DNA of 64,000 nt from Armigeres subalbatus. Its lineage: Eukaryota > Arthropoda > Insecta > Diptera > Culicidae. The stretch spans positions 457,670,248-457,734,247 of the forward strand of contig NC_085140.1 in assembly GCF_024139115.2 (NCBI RefSeq). Direction: 5' to 3'. The notes beneath the pieces were generated by a model. It was not told the DNA's origin, did not search any database, and was given only the letters and a program-made list of their open reading frames with translations. The position numbers and the translations under genes are program-made. This document shows, piece by piece, positions 43,975 to 55,212 of this stretch. The stretch's first letter is position 1; the number at the start of each line of letters is the position of its first letter.

Positions 43975-44990
43975 TCAGGGTCGGCACGCTCACCTCAAGA
44001 AACTCGCGGACAGGTACTTCTCGCACTCAAATAGTAGGAAAACCACAGTATTTCTACAACAGGACACTTTATTCGGCTTCTCTTTCTTCTTATCCCTTCG
44101 TAACACTTCCTAACCCTTTTTCTTCCCACTTCCTTATTCGCTACTCTAACCTTTACTTCGGGGCCCCTACTTCCTTTCGTAGCTCCACCACTCCTTCCCT
44201 TTCTACACCACTGCTTCCTCTGCTCCAATCTGCTTACAAGGCTTCAACGGCTTCAACGGCGGCTAATTCCAGAACGCCGGCGCCAAGTGATAGCGACACA
44301 ATGTCTTCCGGGGTGGCTTGGGAGTCTGTCATAGCTTTCGGGACGAACACGCGCACACTCGACCTGCCAATTGCCAGTTTTAGTCGAGGATGGTGCACGA
44401 CGGCTTACGTATGGCCTTCAAATTCGAAACGGCTTGCTTCGGGATTCTTAATTCAAAAACCGGGGGGGGGGTGGGGGGTGGATTCTGAAGCCCACAACAC
44501 CTTTTATATTTCCTCTGTCCACTTTTACCTCCACTTCCAATAAATTGCTAGCTCGGGATTACAAACTTTCTCGATCGAAATTTTTTTCTTCAATTTTTTC
44601 TTTAGAGAAATTGGGACAGTGAGATGTTTATATAATGTGTTGGGGTTCACGACCTCGTCCCTCGGCCAGTGACCTTCCATATAACCCAACGGCTACATTA
44701 CGCCACCCCTTAATGGCCGTCCAAAGGGCCTTTAATCAGTCCTCTGGTGGTAGGACACTGTAGTTCAGTGGGTGGTTGGTTGCGTAGGATGCTGGTGGGC
44801 CTCATTTTAGGACCTAGCCTACAACAGAGGGGTGACTGGGAAAAACATACACTGAGACACGAGTATTACCTGCATTTACAAATTTATTCCACGAATTACA
44901 CTATACTAAACACGGATTTGTCGGTAACACTCTCGATATAACATATTCAACACATACAGATGTTTCGCCAGTGCCGACAGCGACAACCTT
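43975..44990 (-). mobile_element. GC-richer block, possible LTR material
   Basis: Between 43975 and 44990 composition is richer in C and G than its surroundings. On the minus strand GGCGTAATGTAGCCGTTGGG followed by tatataaacatc (near 44630) resembles the start and TATA region of insect LTRs. Paired ends or TSDs were not found, and no retroviral ORF is attached. Low confidence; it may instead be a fragment of other origin. Confidence 0.25.
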
Positions 44991-45124
44991 CCTCTATAGC
45001 TCATTACCTCTATTGTTTCGGCTGATTGACTTTCGGTCAAACGACTCTTCCCAGTTCAAGAAAAATAAGAAAATTTGTATGTATTAGGACAATCGACCTT
45101 CAATGAAGCTTCATATCCTCAATC

Positions 45125-46215
45125 GATTCTTTAACTTATACTCGTCATAAGACGAGTTTGTACGAATCTATGACAAAAGGTCGAAAGACAAAAGCTCGAA
45201 AGAACAAATGGTCCAAAGACAAAAGGTCGAAAAGACAAAACGTCGAAAGGGACAGAAGGTCGAAAGGACAAAAGGTCGAAAGGCACAGAAGGTCGAACGG
45301 GACAAAAAGTCGAAAAGGACAAAAGATCGACAAGGACAAAAGGTCGATCGAGAACAAGTTGATAACAAGTTGTGTGTATTCCAAAAGAATTTTTGAAATG
45401 CATTTAACTTCAAGCAGAAATAACACACTCATCACATCAATCGAAGTTGAAGAATAAGCAATTTTCAAAGTAGGAGTTATTACTATGAAACAATATTATA
45501 AATATCTAGATAGTTCTATTACAGACAAAAAGATTGTTTATTTAGGAAATGAATAAAACTTGTATTGCATGAGACAAAGTTGTCCTATACAGTTGGCAAA
45601 AAAGTTGCTCATTTATTTTAAACTCTTTTTAGCAATTAAATAAAATTCATTCAATGAGTGCAAATAATAGATATCTAGGTTTTCTGAATGTCACTTCGAT
45701 CTGTCAAAATAGTGCACTCCGTAGCTACGCAGGCGCATGCATTGAAAATACACCGGCGTGTAATATACGCCTGTGTATTTGATGTGCGGTGTGCATCATT
45801 TTGACAGATCGAAGTGACATTTATAAAATTCGAACATCCGTCTATTAGTTGCACTTACTGAATGCATTTTATTTAATTGTCAAAAAATGTGAAAAATAAA
45901 AGAACAGAGTTTTTGCTAACTGTGTAGGACAACTCTGGTGCTAGATTGACTCTCTCCGTTTCAGTTCCTTGTCCATTTCAACCTTTTGGGACAAAAGGGA
46001 CGTTCGACCTTTTGATCTTATTGATCTTTAGTTTCTTTCGACCTTTTGTCCCGTTCGACGTTTTGTCCTTTCGACCTTTTGACATTTCGACGTTTTGTCT
46101 TTCGACCTTTTGTCCTTTCGACCTTTTGACTTTCGACCTTTTGTCCCTAACCCAGTTTGTACCATCCCATTTAATTCCACCACTTGATTGTACTCGTACT
46201 CGACTCGACTAAACA
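45125..46215. mobile_element. Penelope terminal-repeat fragment interrupted by a foldback element
   Basis: 45141-45163 (ctcgtcataagacgagtttgtac) and 46154-46210 (agtttgtac, then catcccatttaattccacca) are the two halves of a sequence found uninterrupted at 63720-63770. Further right the hammerhead-bearing part present at 63765-63825 is deleted between two GTAC words. Confidence 0.75.
45164..46153. mobile_element. 990-bp foldback element with GGTCGAAAGGACAAAA minisatellite arms, 9-bp TSD
   Basis: The left arm (45164-45360) is a run of ggtcgaaaggacaaaa-type units of about 15-16 bp. The right arm (45970-46150) is the same motif in reverse complement. Inner arms (about 45570-45740 against 45775-45935) are inverted copies including gttgtcctaYacagtt and aatgtcacttcgatctgtca. 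The centre lies near 45755. A 9-bp duplication AGTTTGTAC (45155-45163, 46154-46162) delimits the element, and the related sequence at 63732-63740 is the empty site. No transposase. TSD length matches Drosophila foldback/MULE-like elements. Confidence 0.88.
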
Positions 46216-46224
46216 CTTGTGGGG

Positions 46225-46520
46225 GTTGGAAAGGATGGTTCCGAGCCTCCTAAAAGGAGGATTTCGAGCCTCATGAAAGGGGGCTGGCTGAAAGAAGAAT
46301 TCTGAGCCCCTCGAAAGGAGGTTTCCAAGTCTCTTGAAGCGGTCTTGGAAGGAGGTTGTTTAACCGCGTCGAAGAAGGCTTCCAAAAGTTTTTTTTTTAA
46401 AGCCTTTGTCCTAACCTTCAAATTTAATATTTCAATTATTTTGCATGGAAGAAAGCTTTCGACGTAGAAGAAGGCTTCCAAGAGTTTTTAGATGGGAAAA
46501 AGAGCCTTCATGCTTCAAGG
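46225..46520. repeat. Degenerate minisatellite (GAAAGGAGG..TTCCGAGCCTC type)
   Basis: Words cgagcctcN, gaaaggagg, gaaggcttcca recur at irregular 20-30 bp spacing on the plus strand. The overlapping minus-strand frame of about 90 codons is a by-product. Confidence 0.6.
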
Positions 46521-46633
46521 CTTCTGAGCCTTCAAATTTAATATTTTAGTTAGGAATTATATTTTTAATAGATTTCATAATTTTATTTCGATTAAATAGA
46601 TTTTGTTTTACTTATTGCAATACATATTATTTA

Positions 46634-46822
46634 GGGGAACAGACGGCTTTGGCAGGTTTTGTTCTATTATTGGCAGGGGGTTTTTGTCGACCGAATTTTA
46701 TGAAATTTGGCCACAATATTCTTTGATATGCAAAGAATGTTTGGGCCAAATTTGAGCATAATCAGTCATAAAAAACCCCCTGCCAATAATAGAACAAAAC
46801 CTGCCAAAGCCGTCATTACCCC
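46634..46822. mobile_element. 189-bp palindromic MITE, TA-flanked
   Basis: Arms of about 50 bp are complementary (acggctttggcaggttttgt at left, complement at right; tattattggcaggggg likewise) around a centre near 46728. GGGG/CCCC outer ends and TA at 46632-46633 and 46823-46824. Confidence 0.85.
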
Positions 46823-46829
46823 TACAATA

Positions 46830-46989
46830 CAAAGTCTTGGAATATAAATTTATACAATTTTTAAAACTTTACCAATAGTATTTATTGGAATTGTAATATG
46901 TCCGCCATTACGCATTGTCGTCCGAGGTTCCCCCTGGGGTCAGCGAAGGTACCCCTGGGGGTACATGTACCCCAGGTTGAGAACCACTG
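46830..46989 (-). mobile_element. Terminus of a hAT-type element
   Basis: In reverse complement it starts CAGTGGTTCTCAACCTGGGG, then tacatgtacccccagg. This is the known terminal sequence style of hAT (Zaphod/Charlie-like) elements found in many animals. Only one end is recognised; the partner is absent, so it is truncated. Confidence 0.65.
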
Positions 46990-47410
46990 GTCTACAAGTT
47001 CAACTACGCCTGATATGGAATGAACCCAGCATATCCATACAAGCCCTTAGAGCCTTTATTACTTACTTACTTATGAATCCTGTACACCTCCAGTAGCGCA
47101 AAGGGCCGACTTGAGAGATCTCCATCCTGAGCGTTGCCCAGCTATCGCTTTAACCTGTTGCCGGGTTAGATTTCGATCGACTGCTTTTATTTCTTCATTG
47201 AGGCTTCGCCGCCATGAACCTCTGGGTCTGCCTCTACTGCGATGCCCCGCTGGGTTCCAGTCTAATGCTTGTTTACAGATTCCGTTTCCGATTCCGATCT
47301 CGAATTTCTGCTGCTATCGGCCTCTGGTGACAACGACGATGGAGCTCGTTGTTTGAGATCCAGTTGTGAGGCCACCAGGCCCGAATTATATACCGCAGGC
47401 ATCTGTTGAT

Positions 47411-47508
47411 GAACACCTGCACTGCCGCTAACCGCAAGTCGAACACATCTGGATATGGCATCCATATACATATGTGCTCGACTTGCGGTTAGCGGCAGTG
47501 CAGCTATA
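47411..47508. mobile_element. 98-bp palindromic MITE
   Basis: Arms of about 26 bp (cactgccgctaaccgcaagt and complement) surround a short AT-rich centre, and tgca occurs at both outer ends. It interrupts the coding block between the VENT and QVFINR segments of the non-LTR relic. Confidence 0.8.
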
Positions 47509-47724
47509 GAGTGTTCTCCACTGATACACACCTTGTTTCGCTAGCGTATAACAGCACAGATTTCACGTTAGAGTTGAAAATTCGTATTTTGGTGCGTTCA
47601 CATATCTGTTTTTCATATGTAACATTTTTGGCCAAAATGAGATTTTTATATATTCTGAGTCCTCGTCCAAAAGTACTTATTCTGGCAAAAAAAAAAATTG
47701 TTCGGGAATGTATGATTTTTTTTC

Positions 47725-47955
47725 GTTTGTTTGAGAAACTACATATGACCACGCACTTTGAAGAGCAATTGTGGAGTACTGCTTACAGTTTTTGCACCAG
47801 AAGTGCCCCAGGGTATTGAGTTTTGCCAAACACTATTGATCTGTATTGAAGAAATCGAAAGATTCGGTGCCAATTTGTTCAAAAAATAGTTTTTTGTTGT
47901 TTTCTCGACATTGCGTAAAATGGACTTATGCAGTTTCTCAAACAAATGATTCATT
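47725..47955. mobile_element. TIR element (GTTTGAGAAACT ends)
   Basis: Left end ttgtttgagaaactacatat and right end atgcagtttctcaaacaa are inverted over about 18 bp. The piece lies inside the non-LTR relic, between coding blocks. TSD not readable. Confidence 0.6.
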
Positions 47956-48110
47956 TGGCTACCAAGATATTGAAAGCTTTCAACATTCTCCACTGGTTGC
48001 CCGGCTACTGTGAAACTGAAAGGGGTCACCGTGTTTACATCCAACGATTTGGTTTTGTTGACGTTGATTACTAAGCCTGCCTAAGAGCCTTTATACAGTT
48101 CAAATAAGTT

Positions 48111-48547
48111 CAATGCAGATGTTTTAAGTTCTTCAAATTGTTCTGGTGTTCAGATCAATTGGTCTAGCAGGTCAAAATCAAAATAATTATGTTTTTTTAT
48201 TCATCAAAACGGGTGTGATAAAATTTGCATGAAAAGTTTAGTCACAAGTGAATCATCGCACAAATGTACCATGCATCTCTATATGCTTTTATGCTTATAT
48301 GCTGCGCAACAGTTTTCAAAATCCCTACACATCGTTTCCCTTGGGATTGTCTTAATAACTCAGTATTTTAACTTATAAGAGCATGCGATCCTGCAGACAT
48401 GCAAGTCACTTCAACGCCATGAACCCTACCCCAAGCGATGAACCCTATGCTACTTTATGACCAAAAAATCTCGGAATTTTCCCAATCAAACAACAAACGC
48501 CAGTAACCAGTCGATTTTAGAGGCCGAGAGCTACAAATGCAACACAT
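48111..48547. other. Unrecognised sequence
   Basis: No gene or repeat family recognised between the non-LTR relic and the SINE. Confidence 0.4.
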
Positions 48548-48770
48548 GGTCTCCAGTTAGCCTTGCGAGGAAAGGTGTAGGATGGACAATCCGAAAATGA
48601 CGAGTGCGATGCTCGGTCCGGTCTAGGATGTTTTCGGGTGGGAAACATTCTCGACTCCCTGGGCATAGTGTATCCATTGTACTCACCACACAAAATTACA
48701 TACGGGCATAAAGAGCTTTCAATTAATAACTGAGGAAATGGTAATATAATACTAATAGCCTGTCTTGTTA
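48548..48770 (+). mobile_element. tRNA-derived SINE (Feilai-like)
   Basis: The tRNA-like head is ggtctccagTTAGCCTTGCGAGG (box A-like), with GAGTGCGATGCTCG about 55 bp later (box B-like, one base off). The body follows: aacattctcgactccctggg, catagtgtatccattgtac and attaataactgaggaaatgg, comparable to the body of the 7514-7777 copy (attaataactatggaagtg). The 3' tail is degraded. Confidence 0.65.
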
Positions 48771-51700
48771 CAGTGATCACCACGTCACTATCCAAGCCGT
48801 TCCTGAGTGGACGTTAGGCAAAATAACAGCGATTTTAACAATGCTTTTCTCACATATGGCCCTCTGCTAATCTTCAGTTTCTATCCATTTCACACTTGCT
48901 GCTCGCTTGCGGTGGCAATCGAATCTTCATCTTTTTTTCTCTTTTGAGTAGAAAAAGGCCAATAAAGTAATTTCGATAAAGTCACGCGGTGATCAAAAAC
49001 TATCCCAATTACCAAGCTTTTCGGTTCACCAGATATCTTGCTGAAATTCATTTTTTGGAAAAATTGTCAGCATCGGATGTTTTTATCGTGACATAGTCCA
49101 TAACGCTCTGATATCACGTTGTTTGAAAATTCATTGTCAGTTATTTTCCATAACTTTCGTTAGAAAACTACTTAAGTGTTTTTGTAACCTTTATTCAAGT
49201 GATTTTGAATTATTATATTTTTATCACTGAACATACTTATGTTTGCCACAAATGTTCTATTGTGACGACAACGAAATTTAGTCTCAATATGCAGCAGAAA
49301 ATTCGTTTAGTGACAATTGCCAAAATACTCTCTCATCTACCATGAGTAATCAATAGATTCACCCTCCAACAACTTCCGGACTATTTGAATGCCAGAAAGT
49401 CGAATAGTTTTCCTCTGCTTATCCCAGAAGAACCATATCTCGTGCCGTAAATCATCCGACAACGAAAAGCAATTATACTGTCACGTGAAAAACTTTTCCC
49501 AGAGCTGCAGATCCAATAACACGGCCAAAACAGGTTCTCATATTCCTCGGGCGAGTATGACGGGAGGTCCATTGTTCGATCATACGTACCGAGTGAGTAG
49601 AGTGGGAGGGGGCGCATTATTATGATAAAAACCCCCACGAGTATTTAGATCTCCGTCGTCATCGTTCATTGCCGCCACCTTCATCATCCAGATATCGAGC
49701 TTCCACCCACATAAACAAGATTGCCTACCTCTACAGTCGAAAAATAAGCCTCGAATCAAGGACACGCCGCCCGACATCTTCAAACATCCTCACACGGGGC
49801 ACCGGAGGAGCTAAATTGCAGAAAGCGAAAAGGAATTTATTATTTACCATCGTTAATTGCTATCACGATCGAATATAATGGAACATCTGCTGTGAGTCCC
49901 ATCAGGGCTTCCCACAAGGGCTCCGGTTTCGATGCGTTCTGAATCTATACGCCACTTTGTATCTCCTCCCTACCCATGAGAGAAAGTATCGCTTCTTCGA
50001 TGCCACACTCTCTCTTTCGGATCGGGCCCCACTTGGCAACGAACATACATATCTGGCAATGATGTTAGGGAACCGAACGTTGTACCATTTCCGGCAAACG
50101 ACAACCGCTATCTTATCGATGGCAACATTATAATTCAGAGTTTCCTTACGGGAGGAATCGTCTTTTTTCGATTTCTGAACTGAATTGTGCGACGACAATT
50201 CTCATTTTCGTCGATTGGGCTCAGTTGAGTTGAGGTACTTTGGCAGTGGCGTGTGCAGACTTTTCCGGGACGGGGATTTTAAAACATGAATTCCGTTTTC
50301 CCTAAAATATTGCTTTTTATCTAGGTATTTTTTTCCATGGCATTGTGAGCCATTTTGGGAGGTTATATTCGTTATATTTAGGTTTTTAATGGTCTTCGCT
50401 TAGTTTGAAATTGTTGAATGGTCCATCGATTGGCTGGAACCAAATCCTCTATCGGTCAAGTTTGAAATATTGTGTTCCCATTATTCAATATGTGAAAAAC
50501 TTTACCGAAACGTATTCAAACTCCTCGGGCATGTATTTCGAAAGATTGTTAATGTCTTCGAAAAAATTATTAAGATTTTGAAAAACGGTGAGTTATCTGC
50601 TGGGCACACCAGTGGCCCTCCCACCATCGAACCAATGCGCTCCCCTATAAGCGGAAATGACTCGATATATTCCGAGGCACAATCGAATATTTGCTTGAAA
50701 TTGATCAATTTAGGTAAAGATTTTAATGTTCCTGTGAGCTGCTGGTGCTTGTGTCTGATGCGGTTCAGATCCTTTGTTTGCGTTTGCGGTGCGGCAAATG
50801 GCACGTTTTGCCGCCGGGATTGTTGCTTTTTGAGTGGGTATCCTTCCGCGAACGAAACACTGAAGGAAATGGAGCGTGGAGATTTAATCGGAACCAATTT
50901 GAACTGAGTTGGAGCGAATTTCTCGCAGTGAACGCACTCAACACGATAAAAGGTGGCGAATAGAAAGTATCTTCTTGTTCGGTATTCTTTCTTCAACAAT
51001 AGACCCACCCAATGCGGTTCTCTGCGCTGGAAGCATGAGAACAGAAAGATGATGATTTGATTCCTCTTATTTATGCCTGGCGGTGGTTCTGATAAGCCTG
51101 CTTTCAGAACCGATTCAATCAGAAGCGTCATCGGCTTTAAATCAGCACCCGAGGAAATCGATCACACTGAAGTGATTGGATCCACTTTCACAACAAAAAC
51201 CCAACCGTCCGGTAGTCGACATTAATCTGCATCATTAAGTGTATTAAACACAGAGAAATCCTTTTCATCACTAAACCATAATTACCGACGATTAATAACC
51301 CCAAAGCTTTGTGGTTTCAGCCGGACATTCACATCCCTTTGGCATCCGATTGCCAGTAACTAAAGTCCATCAAATAATCCGTTAAGACGCCAACGCCATA
51401 AATTTGGTGATTAATGTAATGACGGAAAAGCGACAAAATGAGACGAGATTTATTCGGGGCGATTTATCCCAGCCAGGCGAATGGCATTAGCTAATGCCAG
51501 AAAGTAGTGGAGATTAGGGGCATAATGGGTACAAAGAGCGCTGTGGGAACCTCTTTTTTACAGATTGCCCTCGGGGAAACTGGTACACTCTATTAATTCC
51601 ATGTTCCACACGTAATATCTTATCACATGCATAATTGAATTTGTTTCGTGAGATCAAAGTCTGCTCATTTCGCCCTCTGCTCCACACCAGCTCTCGCAAA

Positions 51701-51878
51701 AATGAACACGCATGCGAGTCGCAGAGGGAACAGATTTACTGCAACGTTTGGTAGGTGCGGTATTAGTTGAACTTGTTTCAGAGCCTTATTAATTACGATT
51801 TAGGGTGACTTTGCGGGTTATTAGTCTTTCGATGTTTGTGGGTGGAAAAGCACAGTGGACCCTTTTGTACGTTGCTGT
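48771..51878. other. About 3.1 kb of unrecognised, apparently low-copy sequence
   Basis: No transposon motif or RNA gene seen. Frames such as the 209-codon one at 50502-51131 (minus) overlap a 145-codon frame on the other strand and lack any domain. I do not call them genes. Composition is less AT-rich than flanking foldback elements. Confidence 0.4.
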
Positions 51879-52122
51879 GTGTTGCGTTCTTTCGGTGAAT
51901 AACTTAATTTGGTTAAGTACAGCGGGTTTTCCTCCAATCGGTATGAGTATCTTGTTAAAGAATAAATGAAAAATTTCAAGAAGTCGTAACACTTTTTTTT
52001 TAAACCCTATAAAAAAAAGTGTTACGACTTCTTGAAATTTTTCATTTATTCTTTAACAAGATACTCATGGTCGATTGGAGCAAAACCCGCTGTACTTAAC
52101 CAAATTAAGTTATTCGTAACAC
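51879..52122. mobile_element. 244-bp snapback MITE with very similar arms
   Basis: Nearly the whole sequence is an inverted repeat centred near 52003. Arms include taacttaatttggttaagta, cagcgggttttNctccaat, gagtatcttgttaaagaata and ttcaagaagtcgtaacac. The left arm has one small insertion (ttctttcggt). Arm similarity suggests recent origin or conversion. Confidence 0.88.
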
Positions 52123-52629
52123 TTGCATCAGAAGATTTCGAATTATTCTTCCTTGGGGCAATTCATTAATTACATAGTGCTAAAATTGATCATTTTCAGG
52201 ATTCCCCCAACGGCAGCAAAATAAAATTTCGATGAAGAATTAAAAATTTTACAAAAAAAATAATTAAAAAATGACAGTAAAGAAATCAGGGTTAAGCAAT
52301 AAATTAATATAAAATTTCCACAAATAAAACATAATTTCATAAACAATCAATATTTTGCCACAAAACAAAAATAAATTAGCAAAAACTGCAAAAATGAAAG
52401 AAGAATTTTCCATAAGGAAATCAATATCTTCCACTGAAAAAATACAAAATTTCCATAAACAAATCAATATTAGCAATAAACAATTACAAATGTTTCCACA
52501 GAATAAATATTTTTTTTCCATAAAAAATTAAAAAATTTCCAAATAAGAAAATTTCCATCAAAATACAAAAGTAATAAAATTGATAAAGTTTTTCATGAAC
52601 TTATTATAAAAGAAGAAAAAATTCCCAGT

Positions 52630-53385
52630 TTTACTTGATACTTGAAACTTGATGGGATACAGCTCTTCGATGAACCTACGCCGAATGGAGTATCCACTGG
52701 ACTCGACCCTGGGCGAATAGCTTTTAGTCGCCTTGCATTGAGCGCCCTCAGGTCCTCTTCAAATGCAAAAAGCCATCGTGTACACGGCCTTCTACGAAGC
52801 ATGCAGTTGCTTCCAGGTTCTCTACTAAATACTATATTCGCTTGACGTTCTTCTGGCACATGGGTGCATAGGACCATCTTTAGCGGTGTGAAGAATGAAC
52901 CACGAGGTCGCCCAGCTCTACGGCGAACCCAGTATCCGGAAGGTAGCTAAAGTCGGAAGGGTTCGATGGGCAGGGCATGTTGCAAGAATGCCGGACAACA
53001 ACCCTGCAAAGATGGTGTTCGCTTCCGATCCGGCAGGTACGAGATGGCGTGGAGCGCATTCGAGGATGGAGAAATGTTAAAAAAACACCTTAATAAAGAT
53101 AAAAAAAAAAAAGATGGAGAAATGCGGCCTCGAACCGTGTAATGTGGCGTCAAATTGTTGATTCAGTGTTATCTGTTTAGATGTAAACTAAATAAATGAA
53201 AATGAATCTTCCGGCATACAAGCAACGTGTCCCGCCCACCGTAGTCTGCCGTGTTGTATAACCTTTTGTTTTCGATTGCAGACTAGGAGAATCAAGTTGG
53301 GTACCATGTACTTCGTTTTGATCATGGGTCCAATCCTCGCTGTCACCCTCTTAAAAAGCACAAAAACCTCTTCCATGGCTCAGTT
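52630..53385 (-). pseudogene. RTE-type 3' fragment (minus), itself interrupted
   Basis: It starts with the tail tacttgatacttgaaacttg and continues with the same C-terminal coding region as the element at 33500-33720 (complement of gatgggatacagctcttcga, tcctcttcaaatgcaaaaag). It is interrupted at 52861-53206 and resumes with cttccggcatacaagcaacg to about 53385. A frameshifted relic. Confidence 0.8.
52861..53206 (+). mobile_element. Second RTE-type 3' end inserted in the first
   Basis: On the plus strand it encodes MNHEVAQLYGEPSIRK, RVRWAGHVARMPDNNPAK and TRWRGAH, a different RTE-like C-terminus. An A-rich duplicated stretch and a tail of aaataaatgaaaatga follow. The flanks tcttctggcaca (52849-52860) and tcttccggcata (53207-53218) are an imperfect 12-bp duplication, so this is a 5'-truncated insertion into the older RTE fragment. 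Confidence 0.75.
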
Positions 53386-54015
53386 TTATTGCTTTTCATA
53401 TTTCTTTATGTATATTTTCATATTTTTTTATTGATCATAATTTTTTTTTTCTGGATGGTTTTTAATTTTTTGTGGAAAAAAAATAATTTGTGGAAATTTT
53501 TTTAATTGTTTAATGCTAATATTGATTTATTTATGGAAATTTTGTATTTTTTTCCGTGGAACATTTTGATTTCTTCATGGAAAATTCTTCTTTTATAATT
53601 GCAATTTTTGCTTCTAAAATTGCTAATTTATTTTTGTTTTGTGGAAAATTGTTCATGGAACAAATGGAAATTTTGCTTTATTTGTAGAAATTTTATATTT
53701 ATTTATTGCTCATACCCTGATTTCTTTATTGGCAATTTTCAATTTTTTATGGAAAATTTCTATTTATTAAGGGGGAGTTTTTATTTTAGTCTCCCCCAAC
53801 AAAACTGTCATACTTTTTTATGCCGAACTCATCACGAAACACCTTTCTCTTCGGGGAAAGGTCGTTTGGCCAAAACCCATTCGGCCGAATGCCATTTGGC
53901 CGAATGCCACTAGGCTGAAAGTTGTTTGGCCGAATATACCATTTGGCCAAACAGACCATTAGCCCGAAAGTCATTTGGCCGAAAGGGTCATTTGGCCGAA
54001 AGTGTCATTTGGCGT

Positions 54016-54499
54016 GAGGGTTGTGTTTCGTCCAGGGTGGGACGACCCTACGTTGTGTTGTTTTTTTTAGTGATTTTCCGGGCCACGAATAAAGGATACT
54101 ACTTTCTAGACCCTCCGAGAGGCAGCGTGCCTGCTCGGAGGTTACTATGAACACTGTACTACAAGCATGGTTGAGAGTCGCCTTTTATAGGCGACTCTTA
54201 GTACGGAAACAATATTACATTTATTTGGGGACGTGTGCACAACATTCAAATTTTAAATCTAATTAGATTTGCAGCGCGCCAAACACTACTGGCCCAAACA
54301 CAATGGATACGTTTGCGTGCGTTTTGACAGTTTTGCCATGGGAAAGCAAACGTATCCATTGTGTTTGGCCCATACGTATATAACGCAAGCAGTTGGCTCG
54401 AAGCAATAGAACAAAAAGACTACACAATTGAACGACAACTGCACGCACGCTTATCTCCTTTTCCAAACCACGCTACGATGATACGATGTGCGATCGAAC
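54016..54499. other. Insertion inside the left foldback arm; possible solo LTR
   Basis: It is non-minisatellite sequence with a hairpin gagtcgccttttataggcgactc (54171-54194), aataaagg, and a GC-rich ggtgggacgaccctacgt. This could be LTR-like, orientation unclear. It also contains the small MITE at 54290-54372. Confidence 0.35.
54290..54372. mobile_element. 83-bp hairpin MITE with TAC target duplication
   Basis: Arms of about 26 bp (TGGCCCAAACACAATGGATA, and TGGGCCAAACACAATGGATA in reverse complement at right) are flanked by TAC on both sides. Confidence 0.8.
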
Positions 54500-55212
54500 A
54501 GGTTGTTTGGCCGAAAGGGTTGTTTGGCCGAAAGGGTAATTTGGCCGAAAGGGTCATTAGGCCGAAACGGTCATCAGGCCGAGAAAATTTAGCCGAAAGG
54601 GTCATTTGTCCGAAAGGGGCATTTGGCCGAATGGTCGTTTGGCCGAATGGTCGTTTGGCCGAATGGGTAATTTGCCGAAAGGATCATTTGGCCGAAGGAG
54701 TCATTCGGCCAAAAGGGTCATTAAGCCGAAAGGGTCATTTGGCCGAATAGGACATTTGAAAAGTGAAAAATGAGTAGTGAGACGTCTCACTACTCATTTC
54801 GCGCTTCTCACTTTTTACAGTGAGAAGAGAAAAATGAAGAGTGAGAAGTGAGACGTCTCTCTTCTTATTCCTAATTTCTCACTTTTTAAATGATCTATTT
54901 GGCCAAATGTCCTATTCGGCCAAATGACCTTTCGGCCAAACGATTTTTCCGGCCAAATTACCCTTTCGGCTAAATTGTTTCGACTAAATTGTTTTGGCCT
55001 AATGACCCTTTCGGCCTAATCACCCTTTCGGCCAAATGACCATTTCGAATAAATGAACCTTTCGGCCAAATGACCCTTTCGCCAAATGACCCTTTCGGTC
55101 AAACGACCCTTTCGGCCAAATAACTCAGTCAGATGGGTTTCGGTCTAACGGTTTGTTCGTTCTAGTGGCATTCGGCCAAATGGCTTTCGGCTGAATGGGT
55201 TTCAGCCAAACG

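Larger units (their letters stand above)
47050..48110 (-). pseudogene. Non-LTR retrotransposon 3' relic (RT C-terminal part)
   Basis: Minus-strand fragments read VAGQPVENVESFQYLGSQM, then after an inserted stretch RTKIRIFNSNVKSVLLYASET and QVFINRCLRYII, then WWPHNWISNNELHRR, and a basic C-terminus GRPRGSWRR-like. These are post-RT blocks of an endonuclease/RT-type non-LTR element, probably RTE-related. The 3' end has a tail read on the plus strand as acttacttactta (47063-47076), the short tandem tail expected. It is interrupted by a palindrome at 47411-47508 and a TIR-bounded piece at about 47725-47955. Confidence 0.7.
52236..53775. mobile_element. AT-rich foldback element (TTTCCATAAA arms) with RTE sequence in its centre
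   Basis: The left arm (52250-52600) and right arm (53395-53775) are inverted copies with repeated tttccataaa / tttatggaaa words. They align with the two arms of the uninterrupted copy at 62339-63196 (shared aaagaaatcagggt, cataccctgattt, gtggaacattttNattt). RTE fragments occupy 52630-53390 between the arms. The right outer end is aagggggagt. Confidence 0.7.
53850..55212. mobile_element. Foldback element with GGCCGAAAGGGTCATTT minisatellite arms
   Basis: Left arm units (about 17 bp: ggccgaaagggtcattt) at 53855-54015 and 54500-54755 run forward. Right arm units (aatgaccctttcggcc) at 54895-55205 run inverted. Between them, 54760-54895 is a GAAGTGA-type palindromic core including gagacgtctcactact. 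Outer ends match inversely: ggggaaaggtcgtttggcc at left, ggctgaaacgact..ttcccc-type at right. The 9-bp flanks cctttctct and cccttctcc are a possible diverged TSD. The left arm contains an unrelated insertion (54016-54499). Confidence 0.75.

Noticed and set aside
50502..51131. 209-codon minus-strand ORF
   Set aside because: No recognisable domain, overlaps a 145-codon ORF on the other strand, and no splice or promoter context; probably chance.
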